Below are positions 1-11,524 of a stretch of 64,000 bases of DNA, in pieces. This DNA is from Eonycteris spelaea (Eukaryota > Chordata > Mammalia > Chiroptera > Pteropodidae). The stretch's first letter is position 1. Every line of letters begins with the position of its first letter. The DNA is taken from the NCBI GenBank assembly GCA_003508835.1, contig PUFA01000167.1:1116001-1180000 (forward strand), given 5' to 3'. Position numbers and translations under genes: made by a program. Below the pieces are notes generated by a model. It saw only the letters and a list, made by a program, of their open reading frames with translations. It did no database searches and was not told the DNA's origin.

Positions 1-1430
1 GTTACCCTGTTAATTTTCTACTGTCAGACTATCAAATTTCTTTCAATTTACTTTATTAAGTATAAAATTACTTTCATACTCTTAATTCTCTTGAATAAAT
101 TCTCTTATAACAGATAATATTAGAAAAAAGAAATTATTTATGAAAGGAATAAAACTTTGAGTAACTTTAAATCCAGAAATCAAGATGGGGAACATTAGAA
201 CTTGGGTCATTTATATGTTTTATTCTTATTTTATCTATGATATTGGAAAAGCAACGATAAACCTCTGAGAACATTTCATTAGAGCAAACAAAATATGATG
301 AAATCTTTATAAACTCAAATTGAAAGCAGAAACAATGGGAGAAAAAAATTTTTTTACTGTAGTCAGCTCTCCATATTTCCGCAGATCAGTTATAGCATCC
401 ATTGGCCATTCCTTGGGTATGAATAAGCAGGAATGCTCTGGGAAGCAAAACCAAATTGTTTAATATAATAAAAAAATATGAGGGCACACACAAAGGTCCC
501 ACATCTATGGACTGAAAATTGAAAACTCAAAATGGGCAAGTTGGAAAAACTGAAAACCAAACATTATTAAAAAGCAAAAAAGGAAATGAGAATGAAATCC
601 CAAAAATGCTTAATAGTGAAACTTAATATTGTAGAGATATTGTTGAAATTGTTAATAAGGTAAATGGAACCATTTGATGCTTTTGCTCCAAGAAAATGAT
701 GCTTTAGCATCATTTAAACCGTAACTTTTTTTTTAAGTTTGTGTAAAATAAACAGTTTGTGTAAGTCCATGTGTTTGTGTATGCTTGTTTCCTTCCCCCC
801 AAATAAAGTCTCTAAATTGGCCCAGTAACCTTATTTTCTGGCCTGACAAGTCTTATTTTCTTCTGCTCCTTATTCCTTGGAGCCTCAGCTCCTGCTGTGC
901 TTTGACCTGTATTCAGGGAGGGGGAGGGCAGTGTGTTGTACTCATGTAGGAAGTCTGGAGGGGTTGGAGGAGAAAAGAAGGGGGGCTTGGTAGATCTGAG
1001 AGTTCTGCCGTGGAAAGGGAGCAGGACTATTGTAAGAAAACCAACTTCTTGTACAAATGAGCACAGTGTTGGGGTTCTCAGTATGTCTTTATCGAATGGA
1101 ATTGGAAGTTGAAGGCCCTAAGTGGCATAAAATAATGTCCATTTGGAAAACAAAATAAAGGTATGCTATCATTAGGTAGTGACTTAGGAAAGAAGTATTG
1201 GCCTTGTTTTGGTTTATCAACTAGATGGTTTATTTAAAAAAGAGGGGAAAAGAAAAACAAATACTAACATTATATGCAAGAACATTTTATAGTTCTTGGA
1301 ATAATATTGATTGCAGAAAGTAGAAGGAAAACTTCAAAGAACTTTCTTTAGTCTCATGGCACAGTGTTACTTTTTCTTTCATGGGTTGTATCTTCATTTT
1401 ACTTTATTTTATTTAATTCTTACAAGGGAA
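1..1430. other. Unique AT-rich DNA, no gene seen
   Basis: No repeat family or gene was recognised. The stretch is AT-rich, with short A and T runs and one GC-richer patch near 880-1,020 containing G-rich strings. All reading frames are closed over short distances. Confidence 0.5.
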
Positions 1431-1439
1431 AACAATATG

Positions 1440-1800
1440 TGATTGTTGTAAAAATTCTAATAATACATAGATATAAAAAAGACAGATGAATTTTCCCCCT
1501 CTCTGGCTCAATTCTGTAGTGTGTGTGTGAGTGTGTGTGTGTGTGTGCGTGTGCACGCACACACACACACATAAATATATATATGCATATTTATAATATA
1601 TTTACAGAAATGGGATTGTTGTTCTATAACTTATGGTTTCCACATAACATTACATCATGGACATCTTTGTGAGCTATGTCATTTCTAATAGCTACATAGT
1701 ATTCTATTGTATGGGTGATTTAAATTTGTTTAATGGAACCCTTATTGTTGAAGAATAACTCCTTAGTTACTCTCAGTTATCCCTGTAATGTTAAACAATA
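1440..1800 (-). repeat. L1M-type LINE 3' end fragment, antisense
   Basis: The text around 1,600-1,760 reads like the antisense of an old L1M 3' UTR: a 'catggacatctttgtgagc' string, then 'acatagtattctattgtatg', then a 'tttaatggaacccttattg' string. These follow the order expected in L1ME-type consensus sequences. A GT/CA microsatellite sits inside it. The copy is strongly diverged and the edges are approximate. Confidence 0.7.
1519..1584. repeat. (GT)n-(CA)n-(AT)n compound microsatellite
   Basis: A run of GT dinucleotides with a few interruptions passes through GTGCAC into a CA run and then ATATAT. The switch of strand bias makes an imperfect inverted repeat of alternating purine and pyrimidine. 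It lies inside an L1M fragment. Confidence 0.95.
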
Positions 1801-3685
1801 CATTTCTACTTCTTGATTTCTTATCTTTGAACAGTAACTGTTGATTCCTGCTATAGTAGATGAGGAATTTAGTGTACGTATACAATCTCTCATTCCTTCG
1901 TGTTCCTCCTTCTGATTTTTAAATTAATTATATTATTATTTTTATATCATCAAGATTTATAATATTTAGATTCTGTTCAGTAACTATAATTAGTCCTCTA
2001 TGCTTTCTTTATAGGTCGATTAGGAGTTTAAACTTAGTAAAAATATGTAATGAGTATGCTAATGTCAGTAAGATTCACTGCTGAAGTAAGTATTTTTTTT
2101 TGCGTGGTAAAAGGCAATAAAACCCTCTGACACACTGCTGCTGTATAGAATATTTCAAGCCAAATCCTACAAATCCTCTTTTAGTTTCATACTGTGAACA
2201 TGCTAAGAATGCTCTTTTAAACTAGACAGAGCCAGAGACTCTCCAATCAAGGACCAATGGTCACAAAGCTTTTGTGTGGTTTAATTCCCAGCTGGTGAGC
2301 AGATGTGTTCAGTAGTCATGCACATGTTAAAAGCAGTAATCATTATGGGTAATGTGTGGGCAAATGGTGAAACAAGGCAGTATTAGCCTCTATTGAACAC
2401 ATTCAGATTTAATTCTTTCCTGGAAGGACATCCCCAGCTTCCTCAGCTAGAATTTATTTCTGAGGTTAATCTCCAACCCTTTTGCCTAGAAAGTTCTCGG
2501 GTATCTGTGGACTATTTAAGAAATAGCCATGTTGTGTTCAATAACTCCAAAATCCTACAAGACTAGGGAAAATTGGAGAAAGGTGAAATATATTATATCC
2601 TTACTTTCACTTTTGGGTTTTTGGTTTCTTGAGTTTTGGGTCTTTTGAATTTTTACCTAAGTGAGTCTAAGGCCAGTAGTTACCCATGAATTACTTTGAC
2701 TGGATCTGGTCATTCTTGATATTTACTGAGAGACATCAGCCTTGGCCAGCCAGGGTCCACATGTGCATTTGAAAGTCATTCACAGTATCAGAAATTGAAA
2801 CCAGAGTTAGCTAGATTGGGTGGGTGATGGGGGTGGGCATGAGGAGGAGACATAGTACTATATTCTGCATTGTGTTCTGGAGGATCACTAAATCCTTAAT
2901 AATTTCCTATACCCATTTAATGTTGGCGTTTTGAAAAATGGGCAGATTTTACTTTAATATCTGACCTACCAGTGTAAGCTTCGCTTTTTCAGCAGCAGGT
3001 TTTTACTTTCTTTTTTCACCCTTATGATTTGGGTGGCTACTGAGAGTTTTGGTTTGCTTTACCAAGGGAAAAGAACAGCCACTTGAGATCTGTGGCCAGG
3101 TTTGGCCTGTAACTCAGGGTTCCACTGACCCTAAAGGGCCTTTTTACGTAGTGCCAGCAGTGACCTAGAAGCCTCTACGTCTTAACTCCTCCCCATCCAC
3201 CTTGCTGAGCCTTTCCTGAAGCTGATCATTCTGAGCCGTTGACTTGAGCTTGTCTCATGCAACACTTTATTCCAGAGTAGAACTAAGACCCTTAGATAAC
3301 CACCCAACAGTTTTAGATACCAGTGTTTTTCTAGAGAAGATGATTAAAAGCGTATTCAAATTAAATGGCAGAAGCCCTAGAGTTATTGGGTAGCTCAATT
3401 CCAGCAGGCGTAACAGCTCCCTGGGTGGCATAGCCCATGACAGATTGTAAGAAAGCAGACTCATGTTTCATTAGGAAATCCTTAGATCTCCATCCAGTAT
3501 GTGGTCAGCACTACCCTAAAAAACTTGGTTTTCTCTCTGGGGTTCTATAAAGCCTTTAGGACGTTTTCTCCCTAGAATTTCAAGAGTGGAATCTTTTGCA
3601 TCAATGTGATGGCCTGGAGGCATATATCCAAGGAGCAATCAACAAAGTATTTGTTTAACATGAAGTGTTATTTATTTATTTATAG
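1801..3685. other. Unique DNA, no repeat or gene recognised
   Basis: Nothing was recognised. From about 2,940 to 3,480 the sequence is less AT-rich and lacks repeat signatures, so it could hold an old unrecognised repeat or a conserved element. Without alignment I cannot tell which. Confidence 0.4.
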
Positions 3686-3689
3686 GCAC

Positions 3690-4745
3690 AAAAGGGGTTT
3701 GTACACAGAAAGTAAGTTTCCTTCCTAATTCTCCCACCTTCCTCACCTAAACCCTCAGAGTTCACCACCGATATTGGTGTCTTGGGTGTCCTTCCAGATA
3801 TATTCAGTGCACGTACAAGCATATGCACTTGTATTTAAACAAAAGGTAGCATAATGTCATATATACATACTGTTAATTTAATGACCTATCTTGATGGTTA
3901 TTCCATGTCAGTGCTTATAGAACTTATTTTCTTTGGCTGAATAGCATAACCAGTCCTCAGTAATAGCCATTTAGGTTATTTCCAATATTGTGATATTAAA
4001 ACAATATTTTAATACATATTGTTGTATGAATTTTATTTCCTTATGTTCAACTATATCTGTAAGATAAATTTCTGGAAGTAGCATTTCTGAGTGGAAGATA
4101 TATACATTTTTAATTGAATAATTATTGCCAACTTGCTCTTAGGGAGGTTATACTAATTTAAACTACCCTGTCCCTGGAAATGTATGAAAGTGACTGCCTG
4201 TTTTATCCATATCTTTGTCTACACAGGGTATTTCATACTTTTTTGATCTTTACCAATCTGATTGATAAAAAATAGTATCACATAATTTTAATTTGAATTT
4301 TTCTTATGGGTGACACTGAACTTATTTTTATATGATTAATAACCATATGTACTTCTTCTTTAGTGAATTATCTGTTTATATTCTTTGCTTATTATCCTAT
4401 TGGGCTGTTTGTCTTTTTCTTATTGGTTTATTGGAATTATCAATATGTTGAGGAAATTAAAGCTATTTATATATTGATAAAATTAGTCCTTTTCTATGAT
4501 ATGAACTAAAAATCTTTTTTTCACATTTTGATATTTGTCTTTGACTTTACATTGTTAAACATTTTCCCCATACAGTAGAATTTATCAATATTTTATTATG
4601 ACTTCGAGATTTTTATTTACTTTTTAAATATATTTTTAATAGTAATGCATATATTTGTATTCTCCAGTGTTTTCATATAGCACATTTATAGCATTATTTT
4701 TTTTCATTTAAATCTTTACTCTTTATTTTGGTGTAAGTTGAAGGG
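3690..4745 (-). repeat. L1M-type LINE 3' UTR, antisense
   Basis: About 1 kb follows the antisense order of an L1ME/L1MC 3' UTR. Recognisable steps are the 'ttccatgtcagtgcttatag' string near 3,903, 'aggttatttccaatattgtg' near 3,974, 'gataaatttctggaagtagc' near 4,064, the 'ccaacttgctcttagggagg' string near 4,128, 'tattgggctgtttgtctttt' near 4,399, and a long TTT-rich tail that matches the region further 5' in L1 orientation. No coding part is present. It is an old copy. Confidence 0.85.
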
Positions 4746-5233
4746 AATTCTATGTAGTAGATCGCTTCAGGAATTTTGACTGTGAGGAAATATTCTCTTG
4801 TTTACTAGTGGTGTCTGGATTATAGCACCTAGACATTTTCTATTAGTTTCTCTTCTACAGTGACAGAGTGAAGCGACCTGTCCTGTGGTGGATGGGCAGC
4901 AAGGAGTCCTGATGGCTGAAAAGTAGTTGGACATGGGATAGTGACAGTATTAAGTTATGAGATTAATGGCCATTACATAGGACTAAGTTAAGGTTGGGCA
5001 AGTTGCCAGAGAGTAGGGTTTGAAGTGGTAGTGAAGGCCACTTAAAAAGTCTCAGCACAATCACTTTTCCAAGATGAGCATCCTCAGAGGCGAGTTAGCA
5101 TATGGAGAGCCCCAGGCGAACCACGGTATTTCTAAAGGTTGGGAGTTGTTTGTGGCCTTTTCTTCTGAGGCAGCTGCAGAGTACCGGATTGACTCTGTTC
5201 TGAGTTTATAAGGGGGACTTCAGTGATTTTAGG
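4746..5233. other. Unique DNA between repeats
   Basis: No repeat or gene was recognised. The sequence becomes less AT-rich towards 5,050-5,230, next to the DNA-transposon pair. Confidence 0.4.
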
Positions 5234-5356
5234 GCGGTGGTTCTGTACTCTGCCTGCTGCATTAGCATCTACTGGGAAGAGTTTGAAACCAGGAACAGCA
5301 TCTTGAAACTCTCCAGGTGCTTCTGATGCGCAGCAAGGGCTGGGAACGAACCACTG
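5234..5356. mobile_element. MER5-like hAT-Charlie MITE, copy 1
   Basis: The copy starts with a 'ggtggttctgtactctgcc' terminal string and ends with 'gctgggaacgaaccactg'. Read in reverse complement, that end resembles the start, as expected for short terminal inverted repeats of this non-autonomous hAT-Charlie group. The core 'caggtgcttctgatgcgcag' is a typical MER5-type string. It carries no transposase. A second copy follows about 50 bp downstream. Confidence 0.75.
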
Positions 5357-5407
5357 TTTAATGCAATCAGTTTGCAATCCCTTTGAGTCCGGATTGCCTG
5401 CACGCTG

Positions 5408-5572
5408 CCTCCATGCTTCCAGTGTGCATGGGAATCACCCAGGAGCCCGTTAAATACAGATTCTGGTTCAAGAGGTCTGGGTGGGGCTTGAGATTCTGTA
5501 TGTCTAACAAGCTCCCTGGGGACGCTGAGGCAGCTTGTCCCCAGACCACACTTAAGTGGCTTGAGCCTGTTA
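5408..5572. mobile_element. MER5-like hAT-Charlie MITE, copy 2
   Basis: Core strings 'cgttaaatacagattctgg', 'ggtctgggtggggcttgag' and 'ctaacaagctccctgggg' follow the MER5A-type consensus order (recalled, not aligned). It lies right after the first MER5-like copy. A reading frame of about 100 codons across the pair on the minus strand is a by-product of these GC-richer repeats, not a gene. Confidence 0.8.
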
Positions 5573-5649
5573 CTCAATGTGCAGAGTGCTGGTTACACCA
5601 GTCCCAATGAGTCAGTAAGCATAATCCAGCTCTGTGGCAGAATTTGCTT

Positions 5650-5850
5650 AGTGTAGTAGAACACTGGGGTCAAGAGACCTGTTTTCCACTTTCAGCTTTG
5701 ACCCTAATTAGCTTTAAAGCCAGTCTTTTTAAAAGTGCTCCAGTCTGTTGCCCTCTTATCTCTGAAATGGGACGGCTGAACTGGGTAAACTGCAAGGTCT
5801 CTTTCGTTCCTGCCTCCTCCCATGCAGGTCCAGGGTGTTTTCAGACTCCA
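5650..5850 (+). repeat. MIR SINE, sense
   Basis: The order 'actggggtcaagagacctg', a degenerate 'cctaattagc' block, 'cttatctctgaaatgggac', then 'aaggtctctttcgttcctgc' follows the MIR core and 3' region in sense orientation. The middle has lost the 'gtgaccttgggcaag' part. It is a tRNA-derived SINE of mammalian-wide age, too diverged for me to assign to a subfamily. Confidence 0.75.
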
Positions 5851-6107
5851 CGTTTTTATGTGGAATAGCAGTCTAAATTCTGCAGTAGTGATCCTGACTT
5901 GCTAGATTATTTTTAAATTGCAGACTGTCAGTACTTTTTCTTATAAACACATACCATTATGTTTATTGTATTTGGAAAATCTTTTATATAATCAACAATT
6001 GATGATCTATCATAACAAGAGTGATAATACAGTGTACTACATCTTCTAGTTTTAAACTAATAAACACAATGTATGCATTTAATAGAAAGATTATTTTGAT
6101 TTTAAGT

Positions 6108-6650
6108 GACAGAAAACCCAATCCAAATTGGATGAAGCAAAGAAGGGACTTTTTGGGGCCCTGTAATTGAGAAAATTGAGGGTAGAGCTAGCTTTGAGTA
6201 TGGTTGGTGTAAATAGTATAATCAAATCAGGATCTGGTCTCTCTGCATTTCATGGCCTTGCTTCTCTCTGTAATGGCTTCATTCTCAGACTCCGTTTAAT
6301 TACACGGTGGCTTCCAGCACAGCCAGGGCTTTATCTTTCCAGTTCAAATCCAGTAAAAAAGTGAACAGCCTGGTACCCTCACCCAGCCCCAAGTCTTGAA
6401 TCACTTCTCATTGGCTCTGGCTGGATCATTTATCTTCCTGAGTCTCTGTGGCAGGCAAGACTGGTGCCCTGATTGGCCAGATCAGAGTCCTATGACAGTT
6501 CCTGGAGCTGGGGTGAGGGGCCATGTCTACAGTGACAAGGAAGAAGGGAATGATGCCTTACAGGAAAAGTGGCTGCTGTTCCAAAAGGAGAGGGAATGGA
6601 TATTTGAAGTAAAAAAGCAACAGTGGAAACTACCTATCTCTTTCTCCATT
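6108..6650. repeat. Mammalian-wide interspersed repeat, probably LTR-type
   Basis: Signature strings are 'agtgacagaaaacccaatcc' at the start, an 'agggactttttggggccctg' block, a 'ggccttgcttctctctg' block, 'gccctgattggccagatcag' and 'caaaaggagagggaatggat' near the end. This order recurs widely in placental genomes. I am sure it is a dispersed repeat but not of its class. Reading frames of 65-85 codons inside it are incidental. Confidence 0.7.
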
Positions 6651-7026
6651 TAAGCCAAAATTTAAGTTAATTATGTTGTCAAAATACAAAGATTTCAGTG
6701 GTAGAAGGTTATCAAGCTGTGTGCTTTGTGGTTGGACCATATAGAACTGAAATTTGAACAATAATTTCATCTACAAAATGCAGAACCTATTGAAGTAGTA
6801 AAAGATGAGAATGTTAGATACCTGATGGCTTACTTTATAGGCAGGATTGATATTCAAAATATTTAACAACCTGTGTCAGTGGCATCAACCAGTTACAATG
6901 AGTTGGGTCTAGATATCAGAGCTGAGGCTAATAACCAGCAGGGCCCCTGTGTGGGTATTGGCAGGATGTCGGCCCAGCCAGCTGAAGGCATTGTAAAGAT
7001 CCTGCCATATTTCTCAAAAATATAGT
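6651..7026. other. Unique spacer between two LTR-type repeats
   Basis: No gene or repeat was recognised in this AT-rich spacer. Confidence 0.4.
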
Positions 7027-7467
7027 TTCTATATTAGTTTCCTAAGGCTGCCATAACAAAGTACCCCAAATAGGGTGGCTTAAAAGAGGAATTTATTTTC
7101 TCATAGTTCTGGAGATTGGAAGTTGGAAATCAAGGTGTCTGCAGAGTCATGCTCCCTCCAAAGGTTCTAGAAAAGAATCTTTCCCTAGCTTCTGGTGGTT
7201 GATGACAATCCTTGTTATTCTTTGGGTTGTAGATGCACCACTCAAATCTCAGCCTCTGTCTTTCCATGGCCTTCTCCCCTGTGTCTCTGTAGCCAAATCT
7301 CACTCTTGTTATATGACACCAGTCATGTTGGATTTAGGACCTACCCTATTCCAAAGTAACTTCATCTTAACTTGATTATAGCTACACAGATCCTATTTCC
7401 AAATGAGGTCACATTCACAGGTTCTGGGTGACATGAATTTGAAGGGGACACTATTCAATCCCATATA
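7027..7467 (-). mobile_element. MaLR (MLT1-like) solo LTR, antisense
   Basis: In reverse complement this is a classic mammalian MaLR LTR. On the plus strand one sees 'tattagtttcctaaggctgc', 'cataacaaagtaccccaaat', 'tttattttctcatagttctg', 'tcaaggtgtctgcagagtc', 'gacaccagtcatgttggatt' and 'tatttccaaatgaggtcaca', in the order expected for antisense MLT1. At about 440 bp it is near the usual LTR length, so it is a solo LTR. No internal retroviral sequence is attached. Confidence 0.85.
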
Positions 7468-8495
7468 GTTACCTAAAATCAAATGCTCTTGCATAGTTGG
7501 CATGGCACAAATTGTAAAAAAAAGTCAATATTAAATTGCTCATAAACACTATGAAATTTTTCCTTTCTTATTTTATAGTTAAAAACTGGATTTTTGAATG
7601 TCAGTAAAAGTATTTAAGTGAATTATGAATTTTTTGTGGAATTCTATTTTATTTTTTTACCATATCAGATTAAGTAACCACATCTTTCTTAATTATAATT
7701 ATTTTAAATCTGTTAAAATGCGAATGTTAATGTGACAGTTTGGTGGAGAATTAATAATTTTCATTGATACATGAGTATATCTGTACATGAGAAGGTATTG
7801 CATTTTTACACATGACCTTATTGAATTCAAACAAGTTTTGCCTAAAAAAAAAATAGGACTGACCGCAATTAAGTGAACATCATCCATTAGTATATTTAAG
7901 AGCAAGTATGAGAAACAGGAGCGAAATGTAGCTGGTGAAGGGCTTAGATATCATATCTTTCAAGGAACATTTGAAAGTGGTGGTAATTGTCTTCAGCTCT
8001 TTGAAGAATGGCTCTGTGAAAAAGAATTTAGATTCTGGAGGGCAGAACTAGAACCAGAGAGTTAAGATTAAAGGGATCACTTCAATGTTATTTAAGACAA
8101 AACTTTCTCAATGAACAATGTACCATGTACCAAAATGGAGGCGAAAGTTGTGTTAGGGAGTAAAGTGCTGATCCCTTTCCAGGAATTACCTCTCTGGGAC
8201 ATTTTAATGGAGATCTTGCTTTAGATAAGAAATTGAAATGGAAGGTCCCTTCTAGTTTTACAATCTGTTGCAAGTCTTCCTAAAATTTCTTTTCTATATT
8301 TGTCATGAAAACCAATAATAATTATGTGACAATGTATTTCTGTAAGTTTATAGGTGTTTTAAGAGCTGCCAACCTAAAGCTTTGAACCTAAAGCTTTGTT
8401 CTGTGACTTCTGTGCAATGGACTGCTTAGGAAAATACAAGGGGAGCATTTAGTCTAGGAGAAGGAAATCATCATTAAGGAATGAGAAAGATGGAG
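7468..8495. other. Unique AT-rich DNA
   Basis: No gene or repeat was recognised. Several 60-70 codon frames occur on the minus strand but have no protein-like features. Confidence 0.4.
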
Positions 8496-8499
8496 GATT

Positions 8500-8580
8500 C
8501 AAACTTCTATTTATTGAGTACCTACTATGTAGAGTGTTTTTGGCTGAGTTTCTTCATCCATGTTGTCTCCTTCCATTGAA
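8500..8580. repeat. Possible L2/MIR3 scrap
   Basis: The string 'tttattgagtacctactatg' at about 8,511 is the hallmark of the antisense L2 3' end. Nothing else of the element is clear, so this is a short remnant at best. Confidence 0.4.
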
Positions 8581-8695
8581 TATACTTAGTTTTTCATTGC
8601 TCAGTTTGGAACTTATGAGACGCTGTAGTTCTTAGAATGCTAAATTCTTAATGTAATTGATATTTTCTTATGTATTCTTTGGTGATGGAACACAG

Positions 8696-8803
8696 GACTG
8701 TTCTGATGGCTACATGTGCAAAACACATTTTCAAATTAAAAATGGGATGATGGAATCACAACCTGGAACATCTGCCCATGCACAGACCTGTCTTCCCATG
8801 GAG
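8696..8803 (+). other. Weak candidate cassette exon (108 nt, phase 0-0)
   Basis: This interval is preceded by a T-rich stretch and 'gatggaacacag' and followed by a consensus donor, GAG followed by gtgagt. One frame is open across all 36 codons, and the length is a multiple of three. The predicted peptide starts DCSDGYMCKTHFQ and has three cysteines. I do not recognise the protein. The acceptor is imperfect because its pyrimidine tract lies 15-35 bases upstream, and chance occurrence is quite possible in a window this size. Confidence 0.2.
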
Positions 8804-9389
8804 GTGAGTGATTTCACATGTCATATTCTCCTTTTCAGTCTTTGTGAAGTATACATTTAAAAATTGAAATGTGTTAGATATATATTCTAAAAAAATTAAC
8901 TGCCATTGAATCCTGGGCCTGCTGTCAGGGGAGAAGTGAACATCATTTGTCAGTGAACATCATTTCTTCTATGATATTGAAAGCAGGAATTGTGGTAAAG
9001 TTGAGATCTACTCTGAGGCTGTACATACCATAGTGAGCTTTCACCCTTTTGGGTTCTCGGAAGCTGAAGACCACAGGTGCCTTTTATTGCCTATTGATTT
9101 CTCTCCCATGAAAGTCTTCCAGGATAATGCAGACCTATCTTTCGGCTGTTTATACCTGGCTGGAGACCTCTTTGCCTAGTTTGCTTTTAACTCTTTTTCC
9201 CTATACCCTTTAAAATACACTATATCAGGGTCTCATTCCTTAGGGGACTCTAACCTTGACTTGAAAATCTTGCTAAATTAAATTTTAATAAGGTGATAAT
9301 GGCTTAGTGGTTTTTTGGGATATTTTTCATTTAACTTTTATCAAAATGTAAATAACCTTGTTGTATTTGTTATTATTAATAAAAAAATT
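8804..9389. other. Unique DNA downstream of the exon candidate
   Basis: No repeat was recognised. No convincing partner splice acceptor or second exon was found nearby. Confidence 0.4.
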
Positions 9390-9680
9390 GTGTATGTTCA
9401 TTGTAAAAATAAACAATAGAGAAATGCACAAAAAGAGTAAAAAAATTTTCATACATCCTTAAACAGGTGGTAACCACTATTAATATTTTAATAAAGACCC
9501 TTCCACATGTTTCTATCATACACAAACACACACACACATGTGTGTTTTGCAATGAACATGTATGTCATGGATGTCTTCTTGTGTCAGTAAATGTAGAATC
9601 CATGTCAGTAAATGTAATGGCCCCATTACGTTCCATCCTATGAATACACCATTATTACGTAGAGCCCATACCAAAGTAAA
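9390..9680 (-). repeat. L1M-type LINE 3' UTR fragment, antisense
   Basis: 'aggtggtaaccactattaat' near 9,466, a 'cttccacatgtttctatc' block, a CA/TG-rich centre, then 'catggatgtcttcttgtgtc' and 'ccccattacgttccatccta' are the antisense L1ME-type order. The copy is degraded and has an internal duplication of a 'tcagtaaatgtaa' string. Confidence 0.7.
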
Positions 9681-10284
9681 ATACTTGAATTCTAAAATAG
9701 AATTGGTGGGGTTCCAATTGCTTCAACACAAAGGAAGAAATAACTAATGCTTAGACTTCTGAGAATCCTGGTTAAATGGGTGAGGAGACTTTTTTGGTGA
9801 AGAAGGAGCTTATTTTCAGGGTCTATTAAATCAGATCCATTTGGCAATCTGGCACTAGTCTTCTATGCCTGTGTATGACATTGGCCTAGAAGTAACTCTT
9901 GCCAATATAATTTGGTTATATTGATGTTATTCTAGAGGGTATCATGCTTGGTAATAAATTAAATACCTGTGGTGGGTGCTTGCATCTTGATTACTATTTC
10001 ATGGTTTGAATAACCAATATCAAATCTGAAGCCAAGCATGTTAGGAAGTTTTCAATTCATTATATATTAACTTAAAAAATGCACATGGAAATGATGATTT
10101 AAAAGATGAATTACCAGCTTTTGCTTAACAAGTTGGCAGAGATCTGAAAAGCACTATAAAGTGGTGTTGACAGTATGAGGGAACTGACACTTTCTGGTTG
10201 ATGTTTTAACTTCACGAAGTTTAAAGATGCGCCCATACTATGAACAATCTATTCCAATTCTAGGAATTTAGCTTCATAAAATAT
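9681..10284. other. Unique AT-rich DNA
   Basis: Nothing was recognised in this stretch. Confidence 0.4.
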
Positions 10285-10520
10285 GAATTTTTTTATTTTC
10301 AACACTTCTCAACAAATTTCAAACATATGAAAAAATTGAAAGGATTTTCAGTGAACATTCATGTACTCATCACCTAAACTCTACCATTAACATTTTGCTG
10401 TGTTTGCCTTATGTATCAGTCCCTCTATTCATCTATCCATACACCTTTTTGATGTAGTACTTTTACATCAGAGTAAATTGCAGACAAATACTTTAAAGTA
10501 ATCAGAACTGTACATGAAGA
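10285..10520 (-). repeat. L1M-type LINE fragment, antisense
   Basis: 'tgtactcatcacctaaactc' followed by 'taccattaacattttgctg' and 'gtaaattgcagacaaatac' follows the order of a common old L1M 3' UTR region (compare 'catgtacccatcacccagc' in consensus, recalled). It is short and diverged, and its family is uncertain. Confidence 0.6.
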
Positions 10521-10645
10521 TCTACCTGCAAGCATACTCATTTTGTTATTTATAATAGGAAAAAATGGAACCAGCTAAAATATATAATAGTAATGGATTG
10601 GATCATTATGGCCCATCTCTGTGATTTTTTTTGTTGTTTGTTTTT

Positions 10646-10747
10646 AATTCAGTACGTCGAATACAGCCTGAGAATTTGTGATTCTAATACGTTTTCAGGT
10701 GATGCTGATGTTGCTGCTCTAGGGACCACACTTTGAGAACTACTGCA
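10646..10747. mobile_element. MER5-like hAT-Charlie MITE, 3' half
   Basis: The strings 'gcctgagaatttgtgattct', 'caggtgatgctgatgttgct' and 'gaccacactttgagaactac' are a near-consensus MER5 terminal half. The element ends at 'actgca', followed by 'ctctata', which is close to the TCTAGA-like target preferred by hAT-Charlie elements. Its other half is missing. Confidence 0.85.
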
Positions 10748-10749
10748 CT

Positions 10750-11520
10750 ACTCTATAATAGAATGTGTAGCATATTTGAGATGTTACACAACTGAAATGG
10801 TTAGTTAATATGATATATGATAGAATCAGTATTGCAATACTCTTGCTGGCATGAAAGATGCCTTAGGTTGAGCCTGAGATGGAGATTTCTGTTCAAGCGA
10901 CTTACTAGGGATGTACTCTTAGGAGAAAGGGAGTGACAGAAGCAGGACAGAACAAGAGACAGAAGCTAAGGAAGAATGTGGTCAACTAAACACTAACTTT
11001 AGTCTTATCCCCTGGGAAACTCTGAAGCACAAAAAACATCCAGAATTAGTCTCACTTTGTGTCCTTGAGTTGACCTTTTGTACTCTGTGACAGTCATCGG
11101 CTTGTCAGTGAGCCATTGGCCAAGGTGAAGGTGGACACTACCTTCCCAAGCAAGGTAGTTCCAGTTTTAACGAAGAAATTCTTTAGAAAAGAGGGCTGCT
11201 CTGTGTTACCAACCAACAACCCTAACAGCTGAGTAGAGATAGGTGCACCGACTTTAAGGAGACCTGGGTGGGGGCACTAACAGTGTTGACTACCAAAGAG
11301 TAACCTGAAACCGAAAAAATAGGATCTATGAGGAAATATATGCAAAAGGTCTGCATTTAGATAAAAAGTGAGAAGCTTGACATGACTGCAGTTTGTTTGA
11401 GAAAGAACTGGTGATTTTAGTTGACTGTAAGCTCATAAGTGAAATGAGTAGTAGATAAGTGAAATGAATGCCATGGATGCTAGAAAAAGTAACCAGAACC
11501 TAAGCTACATTAATTAAATG
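10750..11520. other. Mostly unrecognised DNA, possible old repeat 10,860-11,290
   Basis: The part from 10,860 to 11,290 has a repeat-like ring ('ggagaaagggagtgacagaa', 'gacagaagctaaggaaga') that I associate weakly with an old LTR-type element. I cannot name it. The rest is unrecognised. Confidence 0.3.
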
Positions 11521-11524
11521 GATC

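Noticed and set aside
5269..5577. 102-codon minus-strand frame
   Set aside because: It spans two MER5-like non-coding MITEs.
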